Below the pieces are notes generated by a model that was not told where the DNA came from, ran no database searches, and saw only the letters and a list, made by a program, of their open reading frames with translations. From positions 134,248 through 198,247 of the forward strand of contig JABDJB010000006.1 in NCBI GenBank assembly GCA_013003425.1: 64,000 nucleotides of DNA. The letters run 5' to 3'. This document shows, piece by piece, positions 1 through 8,579 of the stretch (its first letter is position 1; each line of letters opens with the position of its first letter). Made by a program: the position numbers and the translations under genes. The DNA is from Gammaproteobacteria bacterium (GTDB lineage Bacteria; Pseudomonadota; Gammaproteobacteria; Steroidobacterales; JABDKV01).

Positions 1-336
1 GGCGAAGACCTCCTGCTGGTAACCTGCGAAACACGGGCGGGTGTCGATAGCGTCACCGCATTGAAGAACCTGGCTGCGCGCACCGGACTGGAAGACATAC
101 GCGGCCTGGTGACATTGCTGGCGCAAAGCATGCGCTTTGGCACCAGCATCGCCGACACTCTGCGGGTCTACTCCGAGGAGTTTCGTGACAAACGCATGCA
201 GGCTGCCGAGGAGCAGGCAGCCAAGCTCGGCACCAAACTGATTTTTCCGCTGGTGACATGCCTGTTCCCGGCGTTTTTTGTCGTAACGATAGGCCCGGCG
301 ATACTGAAAGTACTCGCCGCCGTAGGAAGAATATGA
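1..336 (+). CDS. tadC: TadC-like type II/IV secretion inner-membrane protein, 3' part
   Basis: Only the C-terminal 111 residues are in the window; the reading frame is open from base 1. It carries the second half of a T2SSF domain (RTGLEDIRGLVTLLAQ, then FGTSIADTLR, then RMQAAEEQAAKLGTKLIFPL) and ends in a hydrophobic helix (FPAFFVVTIGPAIL). This is the usual end of TadC, the inner-membrane platform protein of Tad/Flp pili. The stop codon overlaps the start of the following TPR lipoprotein (ATGA), as in tad operons where TadC is followed by a TadD-like TPR protein. TadB is a related T2SSF protein, but the order TadC then TPR lipoprotein favours TadC. Confidence 0.85.
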   Translation, partial: GEDLLLVTCETRAGVDSVTALKNLAARTGLEDIRGLVTLLAQSMRFGTSIADTLRVYSEEFRDKRMQAAEEQAAKLGTKLIFPLVTCLFPAFFVVTIGPAILKVLAAVGRI

Positions 337-1586
337 TGCGTTACCTGCCATTGATGATTTGCGCGGCAGTCACGGGCTGCGCCACTGCCCCTACTACCCA
401 GCCGGGCGACTATTCCGAGCTGTATTCCGGCCGGCCTCAAACGGTTTTTGCCACCGAAGTTCCGCCAGATTCGGCGCAGGCCGCGCTGCGTTCCGGCGAC
501 GCCGCTCTGGCTGAAGGCGATATCGACCGGGCGATGTATCACTATATTCACTCGCTCGAGCTCGATGACAGCGGTCCAGACGCCTTCTATCGTCTCGGGG
601 CAATACACACCCGGCGCAGCAACAACAGCATGGCATTACGTGCGCTCCAATATGCCCTCGAACGCGATCCGGAGCACGCGGCCGCCCTGGAAGAAACGGG
701 CCTGATCATGCTGAAACAACAGCGTCTTGAACAGGCCCGGGACTATCTGCAGCGAGCTGTTACTTCGGCCCCCGATCGCGCTCGGGCACACGTCGGCCTC
801 GGCATCGTTGCTGATCTGCTGGGCAACCACGACCTGGCAACCAGTAAATTTGAAGTTGCGCTGACCCTGCAACCGCAGTCGGCAGATATTTTCAACAACC
901 TCGGTTATTCGCGCTACCTGGCCGGCGACTGGGACGCCGCCGAACGCCACTACCGCGAGGCGCTGAGGATCGATGCGAAGCATGCCCCTGCCGTGCGAAA
1001 TCTTGCCCTGGTTCAGGTGCGCCGCGGCAATCATGATAGTGCGCTGGCGTTATTACGCCAGGCATCGACGCCGGCCGAGGCCAGCAATGACGTTGGCTAT
1101 CTGTGCATGCTCGACGGCCGTCACGAGTGCGCGGAACGCTATCTCCAGCAGGCCACCGCGCTGTCTCCATCGTACTATGCCCTGGCACACGACAACCTGG
1201 CCCGAAACCGGTCACGCGCAACCCGTAAAGACCCGGCAAAAGCAGGCCAATATATTGGCGGATCCACCAGCATAGTTAAGGTGCCGGTCGTCAGTTCTGA
1301 ACCCATTCCTGTGCCAGCAGAGAATAATGCGTTCACAACCCCGGCAAATGACGAGGACTCGCTGGTTAGACGATACGTGCTGGCTGACGTGCTGAATGTA
1401 CGCGCCCGGTCAAACGAAACAGGCATAATCCTCGACCGGCTTCCGCGCGGGCGCGCGGTGCAGATCCTGCGTCGCGAGGGCGACTGGGCCTACGTGATGT
1501 ACTGGAACGATGACAGCAGCGAGTCTCTGCCCCACCGCGGCTGGGTGCATGAATCGTTCCTGTCGGAGCAACTGGCCGACGCCTGA
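333..1586 (+). CDS. TadD-like TPR lipoprotein with C-terminal SH3-like domain
   Basis: About 417 residues. The chosen start (ATG at 333 or the adjacent ATG at 336) follows GGAAG and overlaps the tadC stop; upstream extensions lack a signal peptide. The N-terminus is a lipoprotein signal with lipobox AVTGC (Cys about 16). Residues 50-300 hold five to six TPR units (for example NNLGYSRYLAGDWDAAERHY). Residues 345-410 form a bacterial SH3-type domain (ADVLNVRARS, then GDWAYV, then GWVHESFL) like those that bind peptidoglycan. TadD-type lipoproteins help assemble the Tad pilus, probably with the secretin. The SH3 tail is not part of a standard TadD and suggests wall anchoring. Convergent with dusA, one base apart. 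Confidence 0.8.
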   Translation: MMRYLPLMICAAVTGCATAPTTQPGDYSELYSGRPQTVFATEVPPDSAQAALRSGDAALAEGDIDRAMYHYIHSLELDDSGPDAFYRLGAIHTRRSNNSMALRALQYALERDPEHAAALEETGLIMLKQQRLEQARDYLQRAVTSAPDRARAHVGLGIVADLLGNHDLATSKFEVALTLQPQSADIFNNLGYSRYLAGDWDAAERHYREALRIDAKHAPAVRNLALVQVRRGNHDSALALLRQASTPAEASNDVGYLCMLDGRHECAERYLQQATALSPSYYALAHDNLARNRSRATRKDPAKAGQYIGGSTSIVKVPVVSSEPIPVPAENNAFTTPANDEDSLVRRYVLADVLNVRARSNETGIILDRLPRGRAVQILRREGDWAYVMYWNDDSSESLPHRGWVHESFLSEQLADA

Positions 1587-1587
1587 C

Positions 1588-2589
1588 TTAAACAGCTTGC
1601 GGCATGCTGTCCATTGCGGCCCGGACTATTGCAGCAGATGCGTCAGCCGAGCCCGCTGCCTGGCTCAGTCGGCGCCGCCACTGGCGTGCACCGGGCTGCC
1701 CCTGGTAGATGCCCAGCATGTGCCGGGTCATGCTGTGCAGGCGCACGCCCCTTTCAAGTTGCGCGGAAATATAAGGAAGATAGGCGGTGATGACCTGCTG
1801 GCGTGTAATTTCAGCAGCAACCGGATCAACCATGCGCTGCATTTTGTTCAGCACCATTGGCGACTGGTAGGCCGCCCGGCCAATCATTACCCCGGTGAAC
1901 TCCTGCACCATCGTGCCGAATTGCTGCGCGTCACGCACACCGCCATTGACGATGATCGGAACTGCCTCGTCAAGCTGCTGCTGTAACCAACTGACCACTG
2001 GATAGTTGAGCGGCGGCACTTCGCGATTTTCCTTCGGGCTTAGTCCCTCAAGCAAGGCCTTGCGCGCATGGACAATCAACGCATCACATCCGGCCCCCGT
2101 GACTGCCGCTGCAAACTGCAGCAGAAACTCCGGGCTGTCGTCGTCATCAACGCCAATACGGGTCTTGACCGTCACCGGCAAACTTACAGCCTCGCGCATA
2201 GCAGTGACGCAATCCGCAACAAGCTGTGGCTCACGCATCAGGCACGCGCCAAACCGGCCCGCTTGCACCCTGCCACTGGGACAGCCGACATTAAGGTTTA
2301 TTTCATCGTAGCCGAATTTCTCGCCGACGGCGGCTGCCATTGCCAGCTGCTGCGGGCAGCTGCCACCCAGCTGCAGCGCCAGCGGGCGTTCACGCGGATC
2401 AAATGCCAGCAGCCTGTCTACATCGCCGTGCTCGATTGCCGCGGCAACCACCATTTCGGTATACAGCAAGGCGCCAGGCGCGATGAGACGCAGCAGGTAG
2501 CGGCAGTGGCGGTCGGTCCACTCCATCATCGGCGCCACACACAGGCGCCGGTCGAGTCGCGCCCGGCCTGGAACAGCCACCGCAATCAT
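1588..2589 (-). CDS. dusA: tRNA-dihydrouridine(20/20a) synthase DusA
   Basis: 333 residues, the normal DusA length. Flavin-dependent reduction of uridine to dihydrouridine in the tRNA D-loop. Hallmarks are CVAPMMEWTDRHCRY near residue 17, TEMV at 44, LQLGGSCP at 72-79, and the catalytic segment NLNVGCPSGRVQAGRFGACL with active-site Cys at about 103. The FMN-binding KTRIG and IVNGGVRD segments follow, and MIGRAAYQSP is the DusA-type C-terminal signature. The start is an ATG about 10 residues upstream of the conserved core. It stands alone between convergent and tandem neighbours, with 16 bases to the upstream ligase gene, so it may be cotranscribed with it. Confidence 0.95.
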   Translation of the reverse strand: MIAVAVPGRARLDRRLCVAPMMEWTDRHCRYLLRLIAPGALLYTEMVVAAAIEHGDVDRLLAFDPRERPLALQLGGSCPQQLAMAAAVGEKFGYDEINLNVGCPSGRVQAGRFGACLMREPQLVADCVTAMREAVSLPVTVKTRIGVDDDDSPEFLLQFAAAVTGAGCDALIVHARKALLEGLSPKENREVPPLNYPVVSWLQQQLDEAVPIIVNGGVRDAQQFGTMVQEFTGVMIGRAAYQSPMVLNKMQRMVDPVAAEITRQQVITAYLPYISAQLERGVRLHSMTRHMLGIYQGQPGARQWRRRLSQAAGSADASAAIVRAAMDSMPQAV

Positions 2590-2605
2590 CGATGCAATAA
2601 GCGCG

Positions 2606-3742
2606 TCACAGGCCGTAGCGTGTTTCGGCGATCAGGTGATCAACCACGTCGGCTAACGCGGTCTCGGTGTTTTTTCCTTCAGCAATTGCGCGCTCATAAA
2701 CGGCCACCTGCTGTTTTGCGCTGTTACCCCGCCGGACTATGTCACGCGCACCATTGACCGCATCAACGCACTGAAAATACTCTGCATCTTCGCGCGTCAT
2801 ATCGAGTAGTTCCTCAAGTAGCTCGTCGTAGGGAATGACGGCCGCCTTGCCGAAATCGATCAGCCCTTCGTCACAGCCATAACGCATGGCACGCCAGCGG
2901 TTTTCCTGTATCAGCATCTTCTTGTACCCCCGCCAGCGCAGGTTGCGGGAGCGCAGGCGCCAGAGCATACGCGCCAGGCACAAGGTCAGGGCTGCAACGG
3001 TAATTGTGTCGTCGGCCCGCGTGCACACATCGGTGATACGCATCTCCAGCGTTGGATAACGGCTGCTCGGTCGCAGGTCCCACCAGATCTTGGACGCATC
3101 CTGGATAATGCCGGCATCGATCAGTATCTGAACGTGCCGCTGATACTCGGCGTAGCTGGTGAAATAACTTGGCAACCGTGTTCGCGGCAGCCCGTCGAAG
3201 ACCGTCAGCCGATACGACTGCAACCCGGTATTTTGTCCGCGCCAGAACGGCGAGGAACAGCTAAGGGCAAGCAGATGCGGCAGGAAATACGCCAGCTGGT
3301 CCAGCAGGTCGACCCGCATATCGTCGCTGTCGATACCCATGTGCACGTGCATTCCGCAGATCAGCAGGCGCCGGGCCGAGGCCTGCATGTCACGATTCAG
3401 GTCGCGATAGCGATCTTTGTCGGTGTATTTCTGTTCGTGCCACAGGGCGAACGGATGGGTCGAGGCGGCGATTGGCGCCAGCCCGTGCTTGTCGGCCACA
3501 TTCACTATGGTACGGCGCAGCCGGTTCAGATCGCTGCGGGCCTCATCGATACTGGCACATACCCTCGTGCCTATCTCGATCTGCGCCCGCAGGAATTCCG
3601 GCGCGACCTGGCTGGATAACTGCTCCTCACACTCATGCATGAGGTCCGGGGGCGGATCATTGGCCAGATCACGCGTTTGTTTGTCGACAAGGAGATATTC
3701 CTCCTCGATTCCGACTGTAAAGGGCGGTTCCTTTAACGCCAT
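2606..3742 (-). CDS. ybdK: YbdK-type carboxylate-amine ligase (glutamate-cysteine ligase 2 family)
   Basis: 378 residues from the ATG at 3742, where the family sequence begins (FTVGIEEEYLLVD); upstream in-frame starts are not conserved-looking. The GCS2 fold is ATP-dependent and joins a carboxylate to an amine. YbdK relatives have weak gamma-glutamyl-cysteine ligase activity in vitro and an unsettled physiological substrate. Recognisable segments include GMHVHMGID (residues about 129-137), SSPFWRGQNTGLQSYR and WDLRPSSRYPTLEMRITD. It lies 16 bases upstream of dusA on the same strand and is divergent from the small lipoprotein gene at 4190. The family assignment is firm; the actual product is not. 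Confidence 0.9.
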   Translation of the reverse strand: MALKEPPFTVGIEEEYLLVDKQTRDLANDPPPDLMHECEEQLSSQVAPEFLRAQIEIGTRVCASIDEARSDLNRLRRTIVNVADKHGLAPIAASTHPFALWHEQKYTDKDRYRDLNRDMQASARRLLICGMHVHMGIDSDDMRVDLLDQLAYFLPHLLALSCSSPFWRGQNTGLQSYRLTVFDGLPRTRLPSYFTSYAEYQRHVQILIDAGIIQDASKIWWDLRPSSRYPTLEMRITDVCTRADDTITVAALTLCLARMLWRLRSRNLRWRGYKKMLIQENRWRAMRYGCDEGLIDFGKAAVIPYDELLEELLDMTREDAEYFQCVDAVNGARDIVRRGNSAKQQVAVYERAIAEGKNTETALADVVDHLIAETRYGL

Positions 3743-3913
3743 GGGATCCCCGGGCCTCGTGTGGCTGATGTACCGGAGAATCCAAGAAACAGTCACCGAA
3801 TGCAACGTATAACCCCCCGGCTGGCAACCCGCCCTTGCCGCGCCTGCGCGCGCGGCCCGGGGGCGCTACGCTGCGGCCAGGCTGTTTGGGAAATATCTCC
3901 CGTGCCGCGCTCA

Positions 3914-3951
3914 GGCCGTGAAACTGCTTGATTAGCCTGTGTTTCACGGCC
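3914..3951. repeat. Perfect 11+11 inverted repeat (hairpin)
   Basis: GGCCGTGAAAC at 3914-3924 is matched exactly by GTTTCACGGCC at 3941-3951 with a 16-base spacer. It would form a stable stem in RNA from either strand, but no T-run follows on either side, so it is not a standard intrinsic terminator. It could be a regulator site or a leader structure of the minus-strand ligase gene, whose start is 172 bases away. Confidence 0.7.
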
Positions 3952-4004
3952 CCACCCAATGTTGGATATTCCGTTAACTCAATGTTTTTTATTGTCTTTT
4001 CAGC

Positions 4005-4044
4005 TTGTTATACGCCACCCGTATTGTATAAGTAATTACTTATA
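4005..4044 (+). promoter_or_regulatory. Sigma-70-like promoter overlapped by an 18-base palindrome
   Basis: TTGTTA (4005-4010), a 16-base spacer and TATAAG (4027-4032) make a plausible plus-strand promoter for the lipoprotein at 4190. A perfect palindrome, TATAAGTAATTACTTATA, occupies 4027-4044, starting inside the -10 box and covering the expected transcription start. That is a typical repressor-operator position. The region is much more AT-rich than its surroundings. No regulator can be named. Confidence 0.5.
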
Positions 4045-4189
4045 TTTATTGCCTCTGGTCGAATGAACCGGGCCCTAGTAAAGTAGTCCAAGGGTAGGCG
4101 CAGGCGGCAGATGGGTCCTAAACGGGCGATTCCTGAAGCGGTCGCGTAGTGATCAGGCGGGATTCCTAGAGGTAGCCAACACGTTCTCC

Positions 4190-4591
4190 ATGTCTTCTGC
4201 TCGAATGCTTGCGGCCGCAGTCGCTTTCGGACTTGCCGCCTGCGCTCATACCCCATCCAGTGATTCCCAACTGTACCTGCCGGACGTCCGGCAGGGGATG
4301 GCAGTGCGCATGGTGTCGTCAGATGTTGTACCTGATGGCTACGATGACCACATCGTCGTACTCATCGATCGCGATATCCTGGCGCAGGCGTACACCAGCA
4401 GCTACCGTGCCGCCCGACCAGGGTACATTCCTGCTGCCGCCTACCGGCGCCAGCCAGATGCACGTCCCACCACGGATAATTCAGGGGCCTCTGTTTCCTC
4501 AGGTCGGCCTGTCACCGGCCCGGCACGTCGTGCCACTTCGACACCGGTCCACCGCAGCCCGGGCGTTCGCTCTCACAGCAACGACCGCTAG
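4190..4591 (+). CDS. Small lipoprotein of unknown function
   Basis: 133 residues. Lipoprotein signal MSSARMLAAAVAFGLAAC with the lipobox Cys at about 18, followed by HTPSSDS. The middle (DVRQGMAVRMVSSDVVPDGYDDHIVVLIDRD) looks folded. The last 60 residues are Pro/Ser/Arg/Thr-rich and probably disordered. No family recognised. A competing frame (start 4209) has no signal peptide and an unlikely composition, so I rejected it. Its stop TAG overlaps the stop TAG of the convergent c-di-GMP gene through a shared CTAG. Preceded by the palindromic promoter region at 4005-4044. Confidence 0.65.
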   Translation: MSSARMLAAAVAFGLAACAHTPSSDSQLYLPDVRQGMAVRMVSSDVVPDGYDDHIVVLIDRDILAQAYTSSYRAARPGYIPAAAYRRQPDARPTTDNSGASVSSGRPVTGPARRATSTPVHRSPGVRSHSNDR

Positions 4592-7500
4592 ACGGCCTCG
4601 GCCTTGTTGAACTCGATAATTGTTGCCGTCTCCTGCGGCGCGAATACCTCGCGCCCGGTCGCCTCTTCAGGCATCGCAAACAGGAAGCCCTGCGCGTAAT
4701 TGACGCCGGCAGCGCGGACCTTGGCCAACACCTCGTTTGTCTCGATACCCTCGGCAATGGTCTTCAGTCCCATTACATGACCAACCTGGTTGATCGCAGC
4801 AACCATGCTGTGATCAACAACGTCGTGGGCAATATTCTTGACGAAATGACGGTCAATCTTCAGATAGTCAACCGGCAGATCCTTGAGATATGCAAAAGAT
4901 GACAGACCGCTGCCGAAATCGTCCAGCGAAAATTCGCATCCGAGCTTGCGGATCTCGTGCATGAAGTGCACTACCTCATCCAGGTTTGAGATAGCTGCTG
5001 TTTCCGTTATTTCGAAACAGATGGCTCCCTTTTCGTAATGATGTGACTCGAGTTCAGTCCGCAGGGCGGACAGGAAATACGGATCGCTAAGTGACGAGCC
5101 CGAAAGATTGATTGACAGCGTGTAGGCTTTGCCATCAGGCAGCTTGTTACGCTGGACCAGGTTTGCCAGTGCGTGCCTGACCACCCAGCGATCAATAACC
5201 GACATCAGGTTGTAACGCTCGGCCGCCGGGATAAACGAATTGGGCGGCACCAGCTTGCCATACGGGTCACGCATCCGCAGCAACAGCTCGAAGTGTTGCT
5301 TGCTGTCAGTCTCATCCAGCGGGATGATCGGATGATAGAACAGGGTCAGCCGGTCATCCTCGCAAGCCTGGGTTATACGCGACACCCATTGCATCTGTTT
5401 GTGCTGCGACGGCGCCGCCTCCGCCCGATAAATACTGACGCGATTTCGCCCCGCATCCTTTGCGGCGTAACATGCGACGTCCGCGGCGCTGAGGACGCTC
5501 GAAATACTCTCGCTGCGCGCATCGATCTGCACAACACCAATACTGGCGCTGACTCCGAAGGTCCGGTCGTGCCAGATGAAGCGAAAATCATTAACGCTGG
5601 ACCTGATTTTTTCAGCAATTCGTTCGGCGCGCTGCAGGGGGCAATCTATCAGCAACAGGCAAAACTCGTCGCCCCCGAGACGTGCGAGACAGTCAGTCGA
5701 GCGAATCTGTTCCTGCAGCAACGCAGTTACCCGCTTGAGCAGCTCGTCGCCGGCTGAATGACCGCAGGTGTCATTGACGACCTTGAACTGATCAAGGTCA
5801 AAATACAGCAGGCAATGCTCGAGTTTTTCATCCTGCCATACTCCCTGAACCGCTTCGGTCAGGCGGTTCTCCAGCTCGCGCCTGTTGATCAAACCGGTCA
5901 GAGCATCGTGAGCGGCCTGGTACGACATGCGCTGGTACAGGCTGCGCTCCTGGCTCACGTCGTGAAAAACCATGACCGAGCCGATGACGATGCCTTCACG
6001 ACTACGGATTGGTGCCGCGGAAAACTGTATGGCGAACTCCTCTCCATTTCCGCTGCGTAACACGGTACCGCTCTTGCCCTCGACAGTGCGCCCCTCGCGC
6101 AGGCATTGCAGCACGGGATTTTCAATCACGCTGCCGCTGTCATCACTCACCAGCGTGAGGAGGTCGTCGACAAGTCGTCCTGCGACCGAGCCTGCCGTGC
6201 AGCCGAGTCGCTGCTCTGCCATCGGATTGAGATACTCCACCAGCCCGTGCTCATCGGTCGTAATTACCGCATCGCCGATTGACTGCAGCGTGACCTGTGC
6301 CCGCTCCTTTTCCTGGAATATGGCCCTTTCAGCATCTTTGCGTGCAGAGATATCGGTCACTGTCCCCATCATCCGCAGCGGCCGTCCGTTGTTGTCACGA
6401 TGGATCTTGCCCTTGCCCTCGATCCAGCTGATCGCGCCATCGTCCCGCACGATACGGTGCTCGACAGCGTAGTGCTCATCGCCGCCGGCCAGCGCCCGCG
6501 AAATAGTCTGTTCGACTAACTCACGGTCATCCGGGTGAACGCACGAAAAATATGCTTCGAAGGTTCCGGAGAACTCATCCGGCTGCACCCCGAATAATTC
6601 TGCGGTCCGGCTGGACCAGACTACTTTGTTCGATTCTATGTACCAGACCCAGGTACCCATACGCGCTGCAGCCAGGGCCATGCGCAGTTGCTCTTCCTTG
6701 CTGCGCAGGGTTGCAGCTGCCGCCTGTTGTTGGGTGATATCTCGGGCGACCGTGGAAAAGTAGTCCACCGCGCCGTTGTCCTGGCGGTGGGCAATGGTGA
6801 TTTGCGAAACGGGAAAAGCCTCTCCGTTTGCATCCTGCATTTGCAGAGTGCTCTGCCAGGCTCCGTCCCGGACTGCTTTTTGCAATCCCTGTTCACGCAC
6901 GACCTGCGCGTCTGATTCACAACACAAATCAGCGAGGCTCATGCCGGACAGATCTTCGTCAGCACTCAGCCCGAGCTGGCGGCGACCGCTGCTGTTCAGA
7001 TAGCTGACCGCTCCGGAACGATCGCTCATCACGACCAGATCCGGCGTTGCCTCCAGCAAGGACATCAGCCGCTGCTGATCGCTCGCGGCGCGCCCGTGCT
7101 GCAGCTGAGATACGAATATGTCGCCAACAAGACGTAGCCGGTCCAGCACCTGCTGCGGCCACTGGCCTGCGGCGGATGAGGATTCGAACATCAGGAAGCC
7201 AACCAGCTTGCTGTCAGCCAGCATTGGCACTACTGCAAGAGAACCAATATCGTTTTCCTGGCAGCGCTTGCGCTCGCGCCAGGCCTCGGGCGGCAAAGTT
7301 GCAGTGTCAGCAACGTGAAACACCCGCACCTGGCGCACATTTGCAGCAAGCCAGGGCAGCTCGGTATCAAGCAGCAGACGCTCTGCGTACTCGGACTTAC
7401 GGCCCCACTCGTGGGTACATTCAACCAGGTCAGGGCGATCGGCCGAGTTGGTAGAGAACTGGTACACACTGCCGCGCTCTACTTCGCGGAACTCGCAGAT

Positions 7501-8562
7501 GCGTTCAATTGCATCAATGATGGACTTGTCGATGCCCTTGAGACTGGCCTCGATCAGGTTAGCGCACAGATCACTGAGAAATCGTTCAAACTCCGCGCTG
7601 TAGCGCAGGCGCTGTTCTGCTTCCTTCCGCTCACTGATGTTTACTATGCTGGCACGGATCAGGTTTTGTGATGCCGACGGAAAACGCACGTAGCTTATTT
7701 CGGCGGGAAAGCGGCTGCCATCCTGCGCCTGGCAGTGCCATTCAAAAACCGGGCTCTCACCTGACATCGTTCGGGCCAGGAAAGTAAGCGCCGAGAGCTC
7801 AGACTGGCTGCCGTCGGGCTGATGTTCCGGGCTGAGGTCCTGGTAGGCCTTCCCAAGCAATTCGGACCGATTGAACCCGAACAGCTCGACAGCGTGGCGA
7901 TTCACGTCCGTAATCATCCGGGTGTCGGCGTCGAGCACGATAATTGCCTCGGGCGCGTGCTCGACCAGCATGCGGTATCGTTCTTCGCTCTCGCGCAGCA
8001 CGTTTTCCTTGTTCTTGCGCACAGTGATATCACGGATACTCACCATGAACAGCCGCCGCTCTTCCAGCATGGTTTCGCTGGCCGTCGCATCGATCGGGAA
8101 CATCTTGCCGTCAGCACGACGGGCCAGCAGATCGGCGACGGGATCCTTGCGGTCGGTACGATCGGTCAGCCGTTCAAGAAATTCTGCCGGCAGTGCCTGT
8201 GTGACAGTCGGTATCAGTATCGAGAGGCTTCGCCCGACCATATCGTCCGCTGAGTGACCGAACAGTGTCTCGGCGGCTGGATTGCAATGTTCAATCACAC
8301 CAGCGTCATTTACGGAGAACAGCGGGTCGGCCATGTTTTCCATGATCGCGCGGACCCGGCCCTCGCCCTGCTCCAGCGTGCGCCGGTTCAGGTCTTGCAG
8401 CTCGTCGGACATCAGCCGCAGCGCGCGGTCGGTCAGACGGCGTTCACGCTCGATCGCCTCGTAGTGCTCGGATATGAGCACACACAGTTCTTCCAGATCA
8501 GGTTGCCCGTCGCTGCTCTTTTGCGCCGCTTTGCGCAGCTGCCGGACAAGAACTTCGTTCAC
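4588..8562 (-). CDS. Multi-PAS/GAF diguanylate cyclase-phosphodiesterase (GGDEF-EAL)
   Basis: 1324 residues, no membrane segment, so a cytoplasmic sensor. Order: N-terminal helical region (1-65), PAS (66-185), PAS (190-312), GAF (320-490), PAS (495-612), PAS with PAC (620-742), PAS (755-870), GGDEF (880-1045), EAL (1060-1310). The cyclase half is intact: GGDEF at 963-967 with the inhibitory-site RSTD exactly five residues upstream (954-957). The phosphodiesterase half keeps the catalytic segments INLSG, CFEITE, DDFGSG (1214-1219) and KTIAEGIE, while the signature EAL is ELL (1092-1094), a common active variant. It makes and/or hydrolyses c-di-GMP. Its start is 17 bases after the stop of the FIST gene, so the two form an operon. 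Net activity cannot be told from sequence. Confidence 0.93.
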   Translation of the reverse strand: MNEVLVRQLRKAAQKSSDGQPDLEELCVLISEHYEAIERERRLTDRALRLMSDELQDLNRRTLEQGEGRVRAIMENMADPLFSVNDAGVIEHCNPAAETLFGHSADDMVGRSLSILIPTVTQALPAEFLERLTDRTDRKDPVADLLARRADGKMFPIDATASETMLEERRLFMVSIRDITVRKNKENVLRESEERYRMLVEHAPEAIIVLDADTRMITDVNRHAVELFGFNRSELLGKAYQDLSPEHQPDGSQSELSALTFLARTMSGESPVFEWHCQAQDGSRFPAEISYVRFPSASQNLIRASIVNISERKEAEQRLRYSAEFERFLSDLCANLIEASLKGIDKSIIDAIERICEFREVERGSVYQFSTNSADRPDLVECTHEWGRKSEYAERLLLDTELPWLAANVRQVRVFHVADTATLPPEAWRERKRCQENDIGSLAVVPMLADSKLVGFLMFESSSAAGQWPQQVLDRLRLVGDIFVSQLQHGRAASDQQRLMSLLEATPDLVVMSDRSGAVSYLNSSGRRQLGLSADEDLSGMSLADLCCESDAQVVREQGLQKAVRDGAWQSTLQMQDANGEAFPVSQITIAHRQDNGAVDYFSTVARDITQQQAAAATLRSKEEQLRMALAAARMGTWVWYIESNKVVWSSRTAELFGVQPDEFSGTFEAYFSCVHPDDRELVEQTISRALAGGDEHYAVEHRIVRDDGAISWIEGKGKIHRDNNGRPLRMMGTVTDISARKDAERAIFQEKERAQVTLQSIGDAVITTDEHGLVEYLNPMAEQRLGCTAGSVAGRLVDDLLTLVSDDSGSVIENPVLQCLREGRTVEGKSGTVLRSGNGEEFAIQFSAAPIRSREGIVIGSVMVFHDVSQERSLYQRMSYQAAHDALTGLINRRELENRLTEAVQGVWQDEKLEHCLLYFDLDQFKVVNDTCGHSAGDELLKRVTALLQEQIRSTDCLARLGGDEFCLLLIDCPLQRAERIAEKIRSSVNDFRFIWHDRTFGVSASIGVVQIDARSESISSVLSAADVACYAAKDAGRNRVSIYRAEAAPSQHKQMQWVSRITQACEDDRLTLFYHPIIPLDETDSKQHFELLLRMRDPYGKLVPPNSFIPAAERYNLMSVIDRWVVRHALANLVQRNKLPDGKAYTLSINLSGSSLSDPYFLSALRTELESHHYEKGAICFEITETAAISNLDEVVHFMHEIRKLGCEFSLDDFGSGLSSFAYLKDLPVDYLKIDRHFVKNIAHDVVDHSMVAAINQVGHVMGLKTIAEGIETNEVLAKVRAAGVNYAQGFLFAMPEEATGREVFAPQETATIIEFNKAEAV

Positions 8563-8579
8563 TGATTGGCAGGTCTTTT

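Larger units (their letters stand above)
3743..4189. other. 447-base divergent intergenic region with regulatory structure
   Basis: No convincing gene. The left part (3743-3900) is GC-rich and featureless to me. The centre has a perfect 11+11 inverted repeat (3914-3951). The right part, about 3960-4060, is strikingly AT-rich for this genome and holds a likely sigma-70 promoter with an 18-base palindrome, annotated separately. From 4060 to 4189 there is a possible 150-base leader for the lipoprotein at 4190. Short open frames here have atypical composition and no ribosome-binding sites. Confidence 0.6.

Noticed and set aside
2068-2757. 229-codon plus-strand frame over dusA
   Set aside because: Antisense to a clear dusA gene; low-complexity His/Gln/Arg composition.
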